Shown: one piece after another, positions 1 to 8,813 of the stretch | Numbering within the stretch: position 1 is the stretch's first letter | Layout of the letters: each line of letters opens with the position of its first letter | DNA from: Candidatus Geothermarchaeota archaeon | GTDB lineage: Archaea > Thermoproteota > Nitrososphaeria > Geothermarchaeales > JDFR-13 | Assembly: GCA_015523605.1 (NCBI GenBank) | Contig: WAKC01000039.1 | Location: forward strand, 1 to 36,442 | Direction of reading: 5' to 3' | Length of the DNA stretch: 36,442 nt | Translations under genes and position numbers: made by a program | The notes under the pieces: model-generated | What the model was told of the DNA's origin: nothing | Seen by the model: the letters and a program-made list of their open reading frames with translations, nothing else | The model's database searches: none

Positions 1-82
1 CATCTTTAATTATCGAGTCTGGCTCTATAAGCTTTAATATTATCGGGATAACATCTCTTAAAATACCTTCCCTATCCCACAT
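1..82 (-). CDS. N-terminal fragment of an unidentified protein, truncated by the window edge
   Basis: Minus-strand ATG at 82-80 overlaps the stop of the asparaginase gene (TAATG). The frame MWDREGILRDVIPIILKLIEPDSIIKD stays open to the edge. Confidence 0.4.
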   Translation of the reverse strand, partial: MWDREGILRDVIPIILKLIEPDSIIKD

Positions 83-993
83 TACTCGTTTGAATCTAGT
101 TTAAACATCTTCTCCCTACCATCATAGTATGCCACCATCATATGCTTTGTATTGAATCTATATGCGATAGAACCATGTTTATCCAATGCTATTAAACCGG
201 TTGATTCGGGCATTATCCTCCTAGCCTCATCTACTGAGACCATCAATGACCTGTATACATCTCCCGTTAACATATATTCCTGATATGCTCTATAGGATAT
301 CAATCCCCTCATTATAGCCTCTCCAATACCAGTTGCACATACTGCATAGTCCTCGGATATGTAGAATCCCCCGCCAAATATGGGTGTATCTCCAACTCTT
401 CCGGGAAGTTTAAGCCAGATTCCCCCAGTGCTTACACCTACTGCTAACCTCCCCTCCATATCTAAAGCAACTGCCCCTATCGTATCTCCATATAGGTATT
501 CAGCTACCCTCCTATTCCTATCGAACCGTCTCATCCCTTTATATCCATCTATCAATTCTCCATATCTCTTGACAATCCTCTCGTTGGGCGGCCCTATCTT
601 CTCCATGCCTAGCCTCGCCGCTAGTGAGTCCGCCCCCTCACCTGCTAAAAGTAGATGGTCCGTATTTTCTGCAACATATCTAGCTAATATGATGGGGTTT
701 TTAGGATATCTTACTGAGGCGACCGCACCGATGTTTCCTTCGGAGTCGCCATATGCTGCATCCATCTCTCTAACTCCTTCAACGTTTAACACACTCCCAG
801 AACCCGCATTGAAAAACCCTGAGTCCTCCATTATTACAAGGGCTTTTACAACCGCATCTCCAGAAGAACCTCCTTCCTCAAGGATTTTTAGGCTTGCTTC
901 TAAGGCTTCCTCAATAGCCTTCAATGCTCCTTCGACTCTATCCTTATTTCCCTGCCAAGAACCTGCTCCTCCATGTATTATAATACGATACAT
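82..993 (-). CDS. Isoaspartyl peptidase / L-asparaginase, Ntn-hydrolase (T2) family
   Basis: N-terminal IIHGGAGSW, GDAVVKALVIMEDSGFFNAGSGS, and the autoprocessing-site-like GDTIGAVALD...GVSTGG. Confidence 0.93.
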   Translation of the reverse strand: MYRIIIHGGAGSWQGNKDRVEGALKAIEEALEASLKILEEGGSSGDAVVKALVIMEDSGFFNAGSGSVLNVEGVREMDAAYGDSEGNIGAVASVRYPKNPIILARYVAENTDHLLLAGEGADSLAARLGMEKIGPPNERIVKRYGELIDGYKGMRRFDRNRRVAEYLYGDTIGAVALDMEGRLAVGVSTGGIWLKLPGRVGDTPIFGGGFYISEDYAVCATGIGEAIMRGLISYRAYQEYMLTGDVYRSLMVSVDEARRIMPESTGLIALDKHGSIAYRFNTKHMMVAYYDGREKMFKLDSNE

Positions 994-1073
994 TTTTAAT
1001 CCCTCTTTTCAAATTACATTTATAGTATTTCCCCAGATGATATTATTATCTTTCTCTCTAGGTGGTAAATAAA

Positions 1074-3818
1074 ATGAGGTATATCTACTCATTTAAGGAA
1101 GGCGATTGGAGGAATAAGAGGTTATTAGGTGGGAAGGGAAGCAGTCTGGCTCAGATGACGCAACTAGGTTTCCCCGTCCCACCAGGTTTTACAATCACCA
1201 CAGATGCCTGCCTAAAATTCTACTCTCCTGTTAAGGAAGAGTTGGATAAGTTGGTTAATAGGTTGAAGATGGTGCTTGATGGGAGTGAGAGGGATGAGAT
1301 TCTTAATAAGATTCAAGAATTGATTAGAGATTTAGAGCTTCCCAATGGATTGATGGATGAAGTCAGGAGATATATGGATTGGCTGTCTAAAGAGATGGGG
1401 AGAAGCTTCGGTGATCCGGAGAATCCACTCCTGGTCTCTGTGAGGAGTGGAGCACCCGTCTCCATGCCTGGTATGATGGATACAATATTAAACCTAGGCC
1501 TCAACGACGAGACTGTCAAGGGCCTTGAGAAGTTAACTGGTGATAGGAGATTCGCGCTTGATGCATATAGACGTTTTCTACATATGTATGGTACTATTGC
1601 ACTGGGTATCGATAAAGAATTGTTTAGAGAGGTTGAAGAGGAGATATTAGCCAAGTACGGGGTTAACGATCCATCTGAGCTTGGTATAGAAGGTTTGGAG
1701 GAGCTTGTAGATAGGTTCAAAGAGATTGTTACCAAGATGTATAGCGAGGACGTCCTAGATCCTTGGGTTGAACTTGAAAATGCTATTAAGGCTGTTTTTA
1801 GGAGTTGGATGAATCCCAGGGCAATAGTATATAGACTTATAAATAACATTACCGAGGACCAGGCACATGGAACCGCCGTGAATATACAGGCGATGGTCTT
1901 TGGAAATATGGGTTTCGACAGTGGTACAGGTGTCCTATTCACACGTGACGTTGCAACCGGTGAGGATAGGATATACGGTGAGTTCCTACCTAATGCCCAG
2001 GGAGAGGATGTAGTAGCGGGTATAAGGACTCCGAAGCCAATCGAATATTTAAGGAGTATAAGTGAAGACCTGTATAACACATTGGTTTCTAAAGCCAAGG
2101 AGTTGGAGAAGAGGAATGGTGATGTCCAGGATATAGAGTTTACAGTTGAGAGGGGGAAGTTGTATTTTCTACAGGCTAGGAATGCGAAGATGACGCCCAA
2201 GGCTAGGGTTAAAACAGCTGTTGACATGGCTAATGAGGGGATTATATCTCGGGAGGAGGCGGTCTTAAAAGTCTCTCCAGAAGTTGTACAGAGTCTCCTA
2301 TATCCTTCTATAAAAGATGGTTATGAGGGGAAGCCTTTGGCCAAGGGTATTCCAGCATCACCAGGTGCTGTATCGGGTATAGCAGTATTTGATCCTGATA
2401 CTGCTATTGAGAAGGCTAATCAAGGCTATGACGTGATCCTTGTCAGGGTTGAGACTACACCTGATGATGTACATGGGTTCTACGCATCTAAAGGTATATT
2501 GACTTCTCGCGGCGGTAATACAAGTCATGCGGCTGTAGTGGCTAGAGCGATGGGTAAATCGGCGGTTGTCGGTGCAGAGTCTATAAAAATAGACTATTCA
2601 AAGAGAATGTTTACAGTGGATGGTGTGGTTGTTAAAGAAGGAGACTGGATTACTATAGACGGTACAAGTGGGCATATCTACCTGGGTAAGGTGCCTACCG
2701 AGATTCCAGAGCCTCCAAAGGAGCTCGACCAACTCCTTCAATGGGCTGATGAGTTTAGAAGACTGGGTATATGGGCTAATGCCGATCTCCCAGAAGATGC
2801 TGAAGTCGCTAGGAAATTTGGTGCTGAGGGTATAGGGCTCTTAAGGATTGAGAGGATGTTTAGGAGGCCTGAGAGACTCAAGATTCTTAGAAATGTGATC
2901 CTGAGTAAGTCCAAGGAGGAGAGGCTTAAGCATATGGTTAAACTTGCAGAGATGATTAAGGGAGATTTCAAAGAGGTTCTCAAGGTTATGGATGGTCTAC
3001 CCGTCATCATCAGACTTATTGATCCTCCCTTACACGAGTTCCTCCCTGATAGTAAGGAACTGCTTAGAGAGATCTATGAGGGTAGGATGAAGGGGGAGGA
3101 TGTGAGTGAATTAGAGGATATCTATAGAAGGGTTGTATCGATTGAAGAGGCTAATCCGATGATGGGTCATAGAGGGGTTAGGGTAGGCATAACACACCCA
3201 GAGATTTACTGGGGTCTAGCCATAGCTATTCTTGAGGCCACCGCCGAACTTAAGAAGGAGGGTTATAACCCGAAGACTGAGATTATGATTCCACAGGTAG
3301 CTATTCCAGAGGAGGTTGACTATGTATTAGAAAATGTGTTAAAGCCTGCGGTTAAAGAGGTTGAAGAGAGGTATGGAGTGAAATTGGATGTTAAGCTCGG
3401 TAGTATGATCGAGACTGTAAGAGCTACACTTCTAGCTGGGGAATTGGCGAAGAGGCTTGACTTCTTCAGCTTTGGTACGAATGATCTGACTCAAGCAGTA
3501 TTTAGCTTCAGTAGGGATGATGTAGAGAATAAGTTTATGGCTCAATATCTAGAGCTAGGCATATTGAAGGATAATCCGTTCCAACATCTAGATAAGGAGG
3601 GTGTGGGTAGGTTGATAAAATTATGTGTAGAGGAGGCTAGAAAGGCTAATCCAAATATAGAAATAGGATTGTGTGGTGAACATGGTGGTGACCCCAAGTC
3701 GATAGAGTTTCTGCACAAGGCCGGTCTAGACTATGTAAGTGCAAGTCCCTATAGAATATTACCCGCTAGAATAGCAGCGGCACATGCAAATATTAGGGAG
3801 AGGCTCGGGATTGTTTAA
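1074..3818 (+). CDS. ppdK: Pyruvate, phosphate dikinase
   Basis: LGGKGSSLAQMTQLGFPVPPGFTITT N-terminus, catalytic-His segment GGNTSHAAVVARAMGK, C-terminal FFSFGTNDLTQ and GLCGEHGGDP. ATG at 1074 has a GGTGG SD upstream and is preferred to the GTG at 1062 in the track. Confidence 0.97.
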   Translation: MRYIYSFKEGDWRNKRLLGGKGSSLAQMTQLGFPVPPGFTITTDACLKFYSPVKEELDKLVNRLKMVLDGSERDEILNKIQELIRDLELPNGLMDEVRRYMDWLSKEMGRSFGDPENPLLVSVRSGAPVSMPGMMDTILNLGLNDETVKGLEKLTGDRRFALDAYRRFLHMYGTIALGIDKELFREVEEEILAKYGVNDPSELGIEGLEELVDRFKEIVTKMYSEDVLDPWVELENAIKAVFRSWMNPRAIVYRLINNITEDQAHGTAVNIQAMVFGNMGFDSGTGVLFTRDVATGEDRIYGEFLPNAQGEDVVAGIRTPKPIEYLRSISEDLYNTLVSKAKELEKRNGDVQDIEFTVERGKLYFLQARNAKMTPKARVKTAVDMANEGIISREEAVLKVSPEVVQSLLYPSIKDGYEGKPLAKGIPASPGAVSGIAVFDPDTAIEKANQGYDVILVRVETTPDDVHGFYASKGILTSRGGNTSHAAVVARAMGKSAVVGAESIKIDYSKRMFTVDGVVVKEGDWITIDGTSGHIYLGKVPTEIPEPPKELDQLLQWADEFRRLGIWANADLPEDAEVARKFGAEGIGLLRIERMFRRPERLKILRNVILSKSKEERLKHMVKLAEMIKGDFKEVLKVMDGLPVIIRLIDPPLHEFLPDSKELLREIYEGRMKGEDVSELEDIYRRVVSIEEANPMMGHRGVRVGITHPEIYWGLAIAILEATAELKKEGYNPKTEIMIPQVAIPEEVDYVLENVLKPAVKEVEERYGVKLDVKLGSMIETVRATLLAGELAKRLDFFSFGTNDLTQAVFSFSRDDVENKFMAQYLELGILKDNPFQHLDKEGVGRLIKLCVEEARKANPNIEIGLCGEHGGDPKSIEFLHKAGLDYVSASPYRILPARIAAAHANIRERLGIV

Positions 3819-3888
3819 CGCCAGCTTGTTGGATATTTATCCCATCTTATTTCTATCTAGTTCACAATCAATACTAATGTGAATCCAT

Positions 3889-5037
3889 ATGTCTGGATAT
3901 GATGTATTAGTCCTTGGAGTCGGGAATGTAGGTCGGGTCATAATTAGAGACTTGATCCAAGACAGGAATGTGAATAGGATATACGCAGTTGATTATAATA
4001 TTAAGAGTGTAGAGGATTTTGCATCTACACTAGAGAGTGAGAAGGTTATCCCGTTAAAGGGGGATGTTAGAGACATCGATTTAACTGCTAGCCAGATGTC
4101 TAAGGCAGATTACATTATAAATGCATCGTGGTATGAATTCAATATTCATGCTATAAAGGCTATGTTAAAGGCCAAGAGGGATATGCTCGACCTAGGCGGT
4201 CTCTATTGGATGACTAGGAAAGAGTTGGAGTGGGATGAAGAGGTTAGGAAGGCGGGTCTCACACTCTTATTGGGTGCAGGTGATGATCCAGGAACCTCTA
4301 ATATACTCGTTAGATATGGAGTGGATAAACTGGATTCTGTTGATGAGATTCACATTAGATGGGGGAGTAAGGGTGGTGAGGAGGATGCCTTTGGATTCTC
4401 TGTCGTAACTATCATGGATGAGGCAACAATGGATGCAGTTATGTATATAGATGGCAGGCTTGTTAAAGTCCCTCCTCTCAGCCATAAAGAGGTTACATGG
4501 TTCCCCGAGCCCATTGGATACCTAAATACCTATGCCATTATACACAGTGAATTGGCTACCCTACCATATACGATAAAAGGTGTGAAAACGATTACATATA
4601 AAGACTCTTGGGATGAATCTATCTTTCCTATCATTGATTTCCTGAGGAAGACGGGGCTTACATCTAGAGAGGAGGTTGACGTTCTAGGTGTTAAGGTTTC
4701 ACCGTTGAGGCTAGTAGGGACACTCATAAAGCCTAAGGAGGATCCGGCGACGCTAGGTGCTCTAAAGGTGGTGGTTAAGGGGGTGAAGGATGGTGAGGAG
4801 GTTAGATATACATATATACTTGGGCCGACAAGTGGTAAGGCTGAGTGGGGTGCTGGTGTAACGGCTGTGACTACAGCCTTTGGTGCAGTAGCTGGATTGA
4901 AATGTCTTGTAGAGGGGTTAGTCCCTAAGGGGGTATCCCCTCCCGAGTTGATTGAGAAGCCTAGGGTATGGATTGATGAGTTGATAAAGAGAGGAATACC
5001 AATTATGGAGATTGAGGAGCGGGTTAAACCTCTATAG
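3889..5037 (+). CDS. Saccharopine dehydrogenase-like NAD(P)-binding protein
   Basis: N-terminal Rossmann motif VLVLGVGNVGRVIIRDL; saccharopine dehydrogenase-like layout (DYIINASWYEFNIHAIKAMLKAKRDMLDLGG). Confidence 0.87.
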   Translation: MSGYDVLVLGVGNVGRVIIRDLIQDRNVNRIYAVDYNIKSVEDFASTLESEKVIPLKGDVRDIDLTASQMSKADYIINASWYEFNIHAIKAMLKAKRDMLDLGGLYWMTRKELEWDEEVRKAGLTLLLGAGDDPGTSNILVRYGVDKLDSVDEIHIRWGSKGGEEDAFGFSVVTIMDEATMDAVMYIDGRLVKVPPLSHKEVTWFPEPIGYLNTYAIIHSELATLPYTIKGVKTITYKDSWDESIFPIIDFLRKTGLTSREEVDVLGVKVSPLRLVGTLIKPKEDPATLGALKVVVKGVKDGEEVRYTYILGPTSGKAEWGAGVTAVTTAFGAVAGLKCLVEGLVPKGVSPPELIEKPRVWIDELIKRGIPIMEIEERVKPL

Positions 5038-5060
5038 CTATTATTGCTAAAATAATAGCT
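5036..5060. repeat. Perfect 10-bp inverted repeat with a 5-nt loop overlapping the stop of the upstream gene
   Basis: AGCTATTATT (5036-5045) - GCTAA - AATAATAGCT (5051-5060). Confidence 0.8.
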
Positions 5061-5084
5061 CTATATGGATTATATGATTATGGG

Positions 5085-5140
5085 ATGATGACGGAGGTGA
5101 ATATGAGCCGAGAGGCTATGAAGACTCCTTTAAGTTCTGA
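5085..5140 (+). ncRNA. Candidate C/D box sRNA predicted to guide 2'-O-methylation of 16S rRNA
   Basis: C box ATGATGA 5085-5091, degenerate D' CCGA 5108-5111 (or ATGA 5103-5106), C' ATGAAGA 5118-5124 (6/7), exactly 12-nt guide CTCCTTTAAGTT 5125-5136, D box CTGA 5137-5140. Guide reverse complement AACTTAAAGGAG shares 11 nt with the conserved archaeal 16S AACTTAAAGGA(ATTGG). Confidence 0.65.
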
Positions 5141-5204
5141 CTATCTAACCCATATTTAATGTATTAGGATTACAGAGTATATGGTAAAAAGGAGGTTTAA
5201 TAAT

Positions 5205-6305
5205 CTATTTCTTCTTTACCACTCTCTCCCTTATCTGCTCTATATGTTTCTTTGGCAGTATTGGATCGGGCTTCTCCGGTATAATACCCTGTGGTCTGAA
5301 GAGTGATATCAACACAATTACTAATCCAATCATTATATATTCTAGCCATGCCACCTGGATAGGTATAATTGCTTCTAACAGGAATTTCTGTGAGAATATG
5401 AGGGTCCTGAAGATTGTGAAAATAAAGACTCCAAGCACCATTCCGAAGTTGTTGCCTGTCCCACCTAACATCATGAATGCCCATGGCCAGAAGGTCCATG
5501 TAACTCTATCATAGGTTATAGCTTTCATAGAACCTGTATACATAGCGTATAAAGCCCCTCCAATAGCTGCTATTGCACCTCCTATCATGAGTGTATAACC
5601 TCTTATCCTTGGTATGTTAACGCCATATACATTTGCAGCGGTCTCAGAATCCCTCATAGCCTTTAAAGTCCTTCCGAATGGGCTCTTTGATAATCTCTCT
5701 ATAAATAGGAATATCAGTGCTGCTAGAGCTAGCATAATCACTATTCTAGCTGTAAATTGGATGCCTCCTCTACCTATCCATCCATATACATTTGGTACGA
5801 ATACACCTTGTGTAGCCCCAACTATAGGTTGATAGTTCTCAGCAATGAGTTTAAGTGCATCTCCGAAGGCGAGTAGAGTAATACCTAGATAGGCTTCTCT
5901 AAGCCTAAGAGCGGGATATGAAGATAGATATCCAAGGAGGGCTCCGAATACTGCAGCTAAAGCCAGTGTCAGTATGAAGATGAATATGGAGAGTGCTGGA
6001 TTCGGATATAGAATTTCCCTATTTATCTGGTCTATGATGGGGAAGTTTAGAAGGTGATTCGCGTATTCAGAACCTAATGGGGTGATAATCTCACCCTTCC
6101 ACTCGACCTGAATGTTATATAGTAGAACAAGGAGACGTCCAGGGATCGCACCGGCTACAATAGCTCCTGCCAGAACTGCTAAGACCCTACCGAATTGTGG
6201 GATACCTGCATATCCTACTTCCAGGTTTAGGCTGAGTGTTACTATAAGGAATATCGAGAAGTTCATCAGGATGTCTATCAATATTGGTGGGATTTGTATA
6301 GGCAT
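5205..6305 (-). CDS. livM: Branched-chain amino acid ABC transporter permease LivM
   Basis: Multi-spanning protein with LivM-type ALRLREAYLGITLLAFGDALKLIAEN and SPFGRTLKAMRDSETAANVYGVN. Strong SD GGAGGTGA upstream of the ATG. Confidence 0.93.
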   Translation of the reverse strand: MPIQIPPILIDILMNFSIFLIVTLSLNLEVGYAGIPQFGRVLAVLAGAIVAGAIPGRLLVLLYNIQVEWKGEIITPLGSEYANHLLNFPIIDQINREILYPNPALSIFIFILTLALAAVFGALLGYLSSYPALRLREAYLGITLLAFGDALKLIAENYQPIVGATQGVFVPNVYGWIGRGGIQFTARIVIMLALAALIFLFIERLSKSPFGRTLKAMRDSETAANVYGVNIPRIRGYTLMIGGAIAAIGGALYAMYTGSMKAITYDRVTWTFWPWAFMMLGGTGNNFGMVLGVFIFTIFRTLIFSQKFLLEAIIPIQVAWLEYIMIGLVIVLISLFRPQGIIPEKPDPILPKKHIEQIRERVVKKK

Positions 6306-6307
6306 CT

Positions 6308-7255
6308 TTATTCACCTCCTCCAAATAACCCGATTTTCTTACGGACCTGGCTCCATTTAATTCCTCCAAGTCCTTCAGGGAAGAACAGCAATGCCAACAC
6401 CATCATCATAAGTGGTATCAAGGGTCTATATCCTGTGATCCAAGCTCCGAATGTAATGCTCAATGCATATATCCCAAGCTGTTGGCTCAGGCCTATTAAG
6501 AATCCACCTAGTAGGCTTCCAAATACACTATATAATCCTCCTACAATCGAGCCTGCGAATAGAGGTACTATATATCTAATACCTACATATGGTGATCCAG
6601 TCTCAACCATCGAGAGTACCGCTCCTCCTAGACCGGCTAGGAATGCTCCTAGGAACCAGGCTGTTACATATACATATTCAATGTTTACCCCCATTATCTT
6701 GGCTAGGGTAGGGTTTTCAATAGCTGTTCTCATAGCAATTCCGAACTTCGTTTTTGTGAGGAATGTATGGATACCTAATATTATAATTAGGACTATGAAT
6801 AGGCTGATGGGGACTATAGCCTTTAGAGAGGCTCCAAATACTTCTGCAACCTCGAAATCATATACTCTGAGTAGGAATGAACGTGGTTCTCCCTTGAATA
6901 CTTCCCTTATGAAGTCGGCCCAATGGTTTATAAATCCGAATAGGATAAGGTCTACACCAAGTGTCGACATCATGAGAGTTACCATTGTAGCACCTCTCCT
7001 CAAGAGCCACCTATTAACAGTAAAATATGTAGTGACTCCGACCAATCCTGTTAAAACGGCTGCTGGTATGAAGTAGTAGTATGGTGAGCCTCCATACATT
7101 AGGAGTAGCTGGTAGACGATGAAGAATCCAAGTGTCGTGAAGGATGCATGGGCGAAGTTGAAGGTCTCAGTAGACATATAGATGATGGTGATTCCCGCTG
7201 CCGATAACGCTATTCCACTGGATATTACTAGTGCTGGGAATAGTACTTCTAGCAT
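6308..7255 (-). CDS. livH: Branched-chain amino acid ABC transporter permease LivH
   Basis: LivH-like TKFGIAMRTAIENPTLAKIMGVN, ALSAAGITIIYMSTETFNFAHASF. ATG at 7255 preceded by GAGGTG is preferred to the track GTG at 7264. Confidence 0.92.
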   Translation of the reverse strand: MLEVLFPALVISSGIALSAAGITIIYMSTETFNFAHASFTTLGFFIVYQLLLMYGGSPYYYFIPAAVLTGLVGVTTYFTVNRWLLRRGATMVTLMMSTLGVDLILFGFINHWADFIREVFKGEPRSFLLRVYDFEVAEVFGASLKAIVPISLFIVLIIILGIHTFLTKTKFGIAMRTAIENPTLAKIMGVNIEYVYVTAWFLGAFLAGLGGAVLSMVETGSPYVGIRYIVPLFAGSIVGGLYSVFGSLLGGFLIGLSQQLGIYALSITFGAWITGYRPLIPLMMMVLALLFFPEGLGGIKWSQVRKKIGLFGGGE

Positions 7256-7289
7256 CGAGTACACCTCGACTATTTAGGTTATTTAATAA

Positions 7290-7352
7290 AAATGTATGTT
7301 TCATACGTTATTAATGTTTTAAATGTATCGAGGTTTTAAAAATACATTTAAA
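7290..7352. promoter_or_regulatory. Divergent liv promoter region with three AAATGTAT elements and an 11-bp inverted repeat
   Basis: AAATGTAT at 7290-7297 and 7321-7328, reverse complement ATACATTT at 7342-7349; TTTAAATGTAT (7318-7328) and ATACATTTAAA (7342-7352) are perfect inverted arms; also GTATG-TTT-CATAC at 7294-7306. The right arm overlaps a TATA-like TTTAAATAT upstream of livK. Confidence 0.6.
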
Positions 7353-7399
7353 TATCGTATTCCCCTTATTTTTTAGAGGTTAATTTTAGGTGATTAGTT

Positions 7400-8719
7400 A
7401 TGTCCATGCCTGCTAATAAGGCTTATACTCTTATTATTGTGGCCCTCGTTGTCGGTATTATCCTTGGCTACATCTTCGGACTTGCAATGGCACCTCCTAC
7501 GGTGGAGCAGCCCACTACTGAACAGCCTGTTGAACAGCCAGTTGAGCAGCCACCAGCCCTCTCAGGTACTATAACGGTGGGTGCCCTCCTCGATCTCAGC
7601 GGTGGACTCGCTACATATGGTGAGAATAGTAAGGCTGCTTTAGAACTTGCAGAGTCTGAGATTAACGAATGGTTAGAGGCTATTGGAGCTGATTGGAGGA
7701 TTGAAGTTAGATTCGAGGATACACAGGTAAAGCCGGCTGTTGCTCTAAGCAAGCTACAGACCCTAGCTGGTGAAGGTGTAAAATTCGTGATAGGGCCGAT
7801 GTCAAGTGGTGAGGTATCCGAGATAAAGAGCTTCGCGGATGAGAACAAGATTCTTGTAATATCACCATCTTCGACATCTCCAGCTTTGGCTATTCCAAAC
7901 GACTACATATTTAGATTCTGTCCTACCGACTTGTTCCAGGGTCCAGCAGCTATTGAGATGGTTGTAGAGGCTGGTATTGAGCACCTTGTCATCATGTGGA
8001 GGGGTGATACTTGGGGTGATGGTCTGAAGGAGTCTATGGCCGAGGCCGCTCAGGAGGCTGGAATCACGGTATATGAGGCTGCTAGGTATAACCCTGAGGC
8101 TGAGGAGTTCTCTTCAGAGGTGGCACAATTAGCTTCACAGGTGCAGAGCTTGGTTGATCAGTATGGAGCAGACAAGGTAGGTGTTACTCTCATATCATTC
8201 AAGGAGGCCGCGGCTGTATTCGCAGCTGCCAGTGAATATGATGTTCTGTGGCAGGTTAGGTGGTTCGGTAGTGACGGTACCGCCCTATTAAGTGAGATAG
8301 TTAACAATCCTGATGTGGCGGAGTTTGCAGTCACGGTTAAATTCTTAAACCCGATCTTCGCACCGGGTGATTCACCATATAACGAGAAGCTTAAGAAATA
8401 CGTTATGGATAAGCTTGATAGGGAGCCGGATGCATATGCATTCGCATCATACGATGCTTTATGGGCTATTGCCTTATCTATCCAGTTGACACAGAGTGAC
8501 GATCCAGAGGTTATCAAGGAGGTTCTTCCAAAGGTTGTAGAGAGGATGGTGGGCGCCTCAGGAGCTTTCTCCTTGGATGAGAATGGTGATAGGGCAGCAG
8601 CTGATTACGATCTCTACGTCCCTGTAAAGGAAGGCGGTCAATACGTTTGGAAGAAGGCTGGTACCTGGAGGTTCACCACTGGCACGATTGAGTGGGCCAG
8701 CTGGTGGCTCGAGTCTTAG
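7400..8719 (+). CDS. livK: Branched-chain amino acid ABC transporter substrate-binding protein LivK-like
   Basis: N-terminal TM segment, PxEQP-rich linker, then type I periplasmic-binding fold (ITVGALLDLSGGLATYGENSKAALELAESEIN). SD AGGTGA before the ATG. Confidence 0.93.
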   Translation: MSMPANKAYTLIIVALVVGIILGYIFGLAMAPPTVEQPTTEQPVEQPVEQPPALSGTITVGALLDLSGGLATYGENSKAALELAESEINEWLEAIGADWRIEVRFEDTQVKPAVALSKLQTLAGEGVKFVIGPMSSGEVSEIKSFADENKILVISPSSTSPALAIPNDYIFRFCPTDLFQGPAAIEMVVEAGIEHLVIMWRGDTWGDGLKESMAEAAQEAGITVYEAARYNPEAEEFSSEVAQLASQVQSLVDQYGADKVGVTLISFKEAAAVFAAASEYDVLWQVRWFGSDGTALLSEIVNNPDVAEFAVTVKFLNPIFAPGDSPYNEKLKKYVMDKLDREPDAYAFASYDALWAIALSIQLTQSDDPEVIKEVLPKVVERMVGASGAFSLDENGDRAAADYDLYVPVKEGGQYVWKKAGTWRFTTGTIEWASWWLES

Positions 8720-8736
8720 AATTATCCCTCCCCAAC

Positions 8737-8742
8737 TTTTTT
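8737..8742 (+). terminator. Putative T-tract terminator downstream of livK
   Basis: CCCTCCCCAACTTTTTTATA shortly after the livK stop; archaeal terminators are typically short T runs. Confidence 0.4.
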
Positions 8743-8813
8743 ATAGGATGTTTTTACCTAACACTCCGAATATAATGGTATTATTTATTTGTCTTCTAGT
8801 CTAAACTATTTTT

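Noticed and set aside
380-1072. 230-aa plus-strand ORF
   Set aside because: Antisense to the asparaginase gene and overlaps the ppdK start; no motif.
1313-2227. 304-aa minus-strand ORF
   Set aside because: Antisense to clear pyruvate phosphate dikinase coding sequence; low-complexity Ser/Leu/Ile translation typical of shadow ORFs.
3861-3883. TTCACA-N11-TGTGAA inverted repeat upstream of the saccharopine dehydrogenase-like gene
   Set aside because: Only 6-bp arms with a long spacer; not clearly above chance.
6378-6415. Minus-strand ATGATGA ... CTGA resembling a C/D box pair
   Set aside because: Inside livH (encodes PLMMMVLALLFFPEGLGG), no internal C'/D' boxes and wrong spacing; coding explains it.
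6294-7076. 260-aa plus-strand ORF
   Set aside because: Antisense to livH/livM, which have strong family motifs; translation is Pro/Ile/Asn-rich with no recognisable domain.
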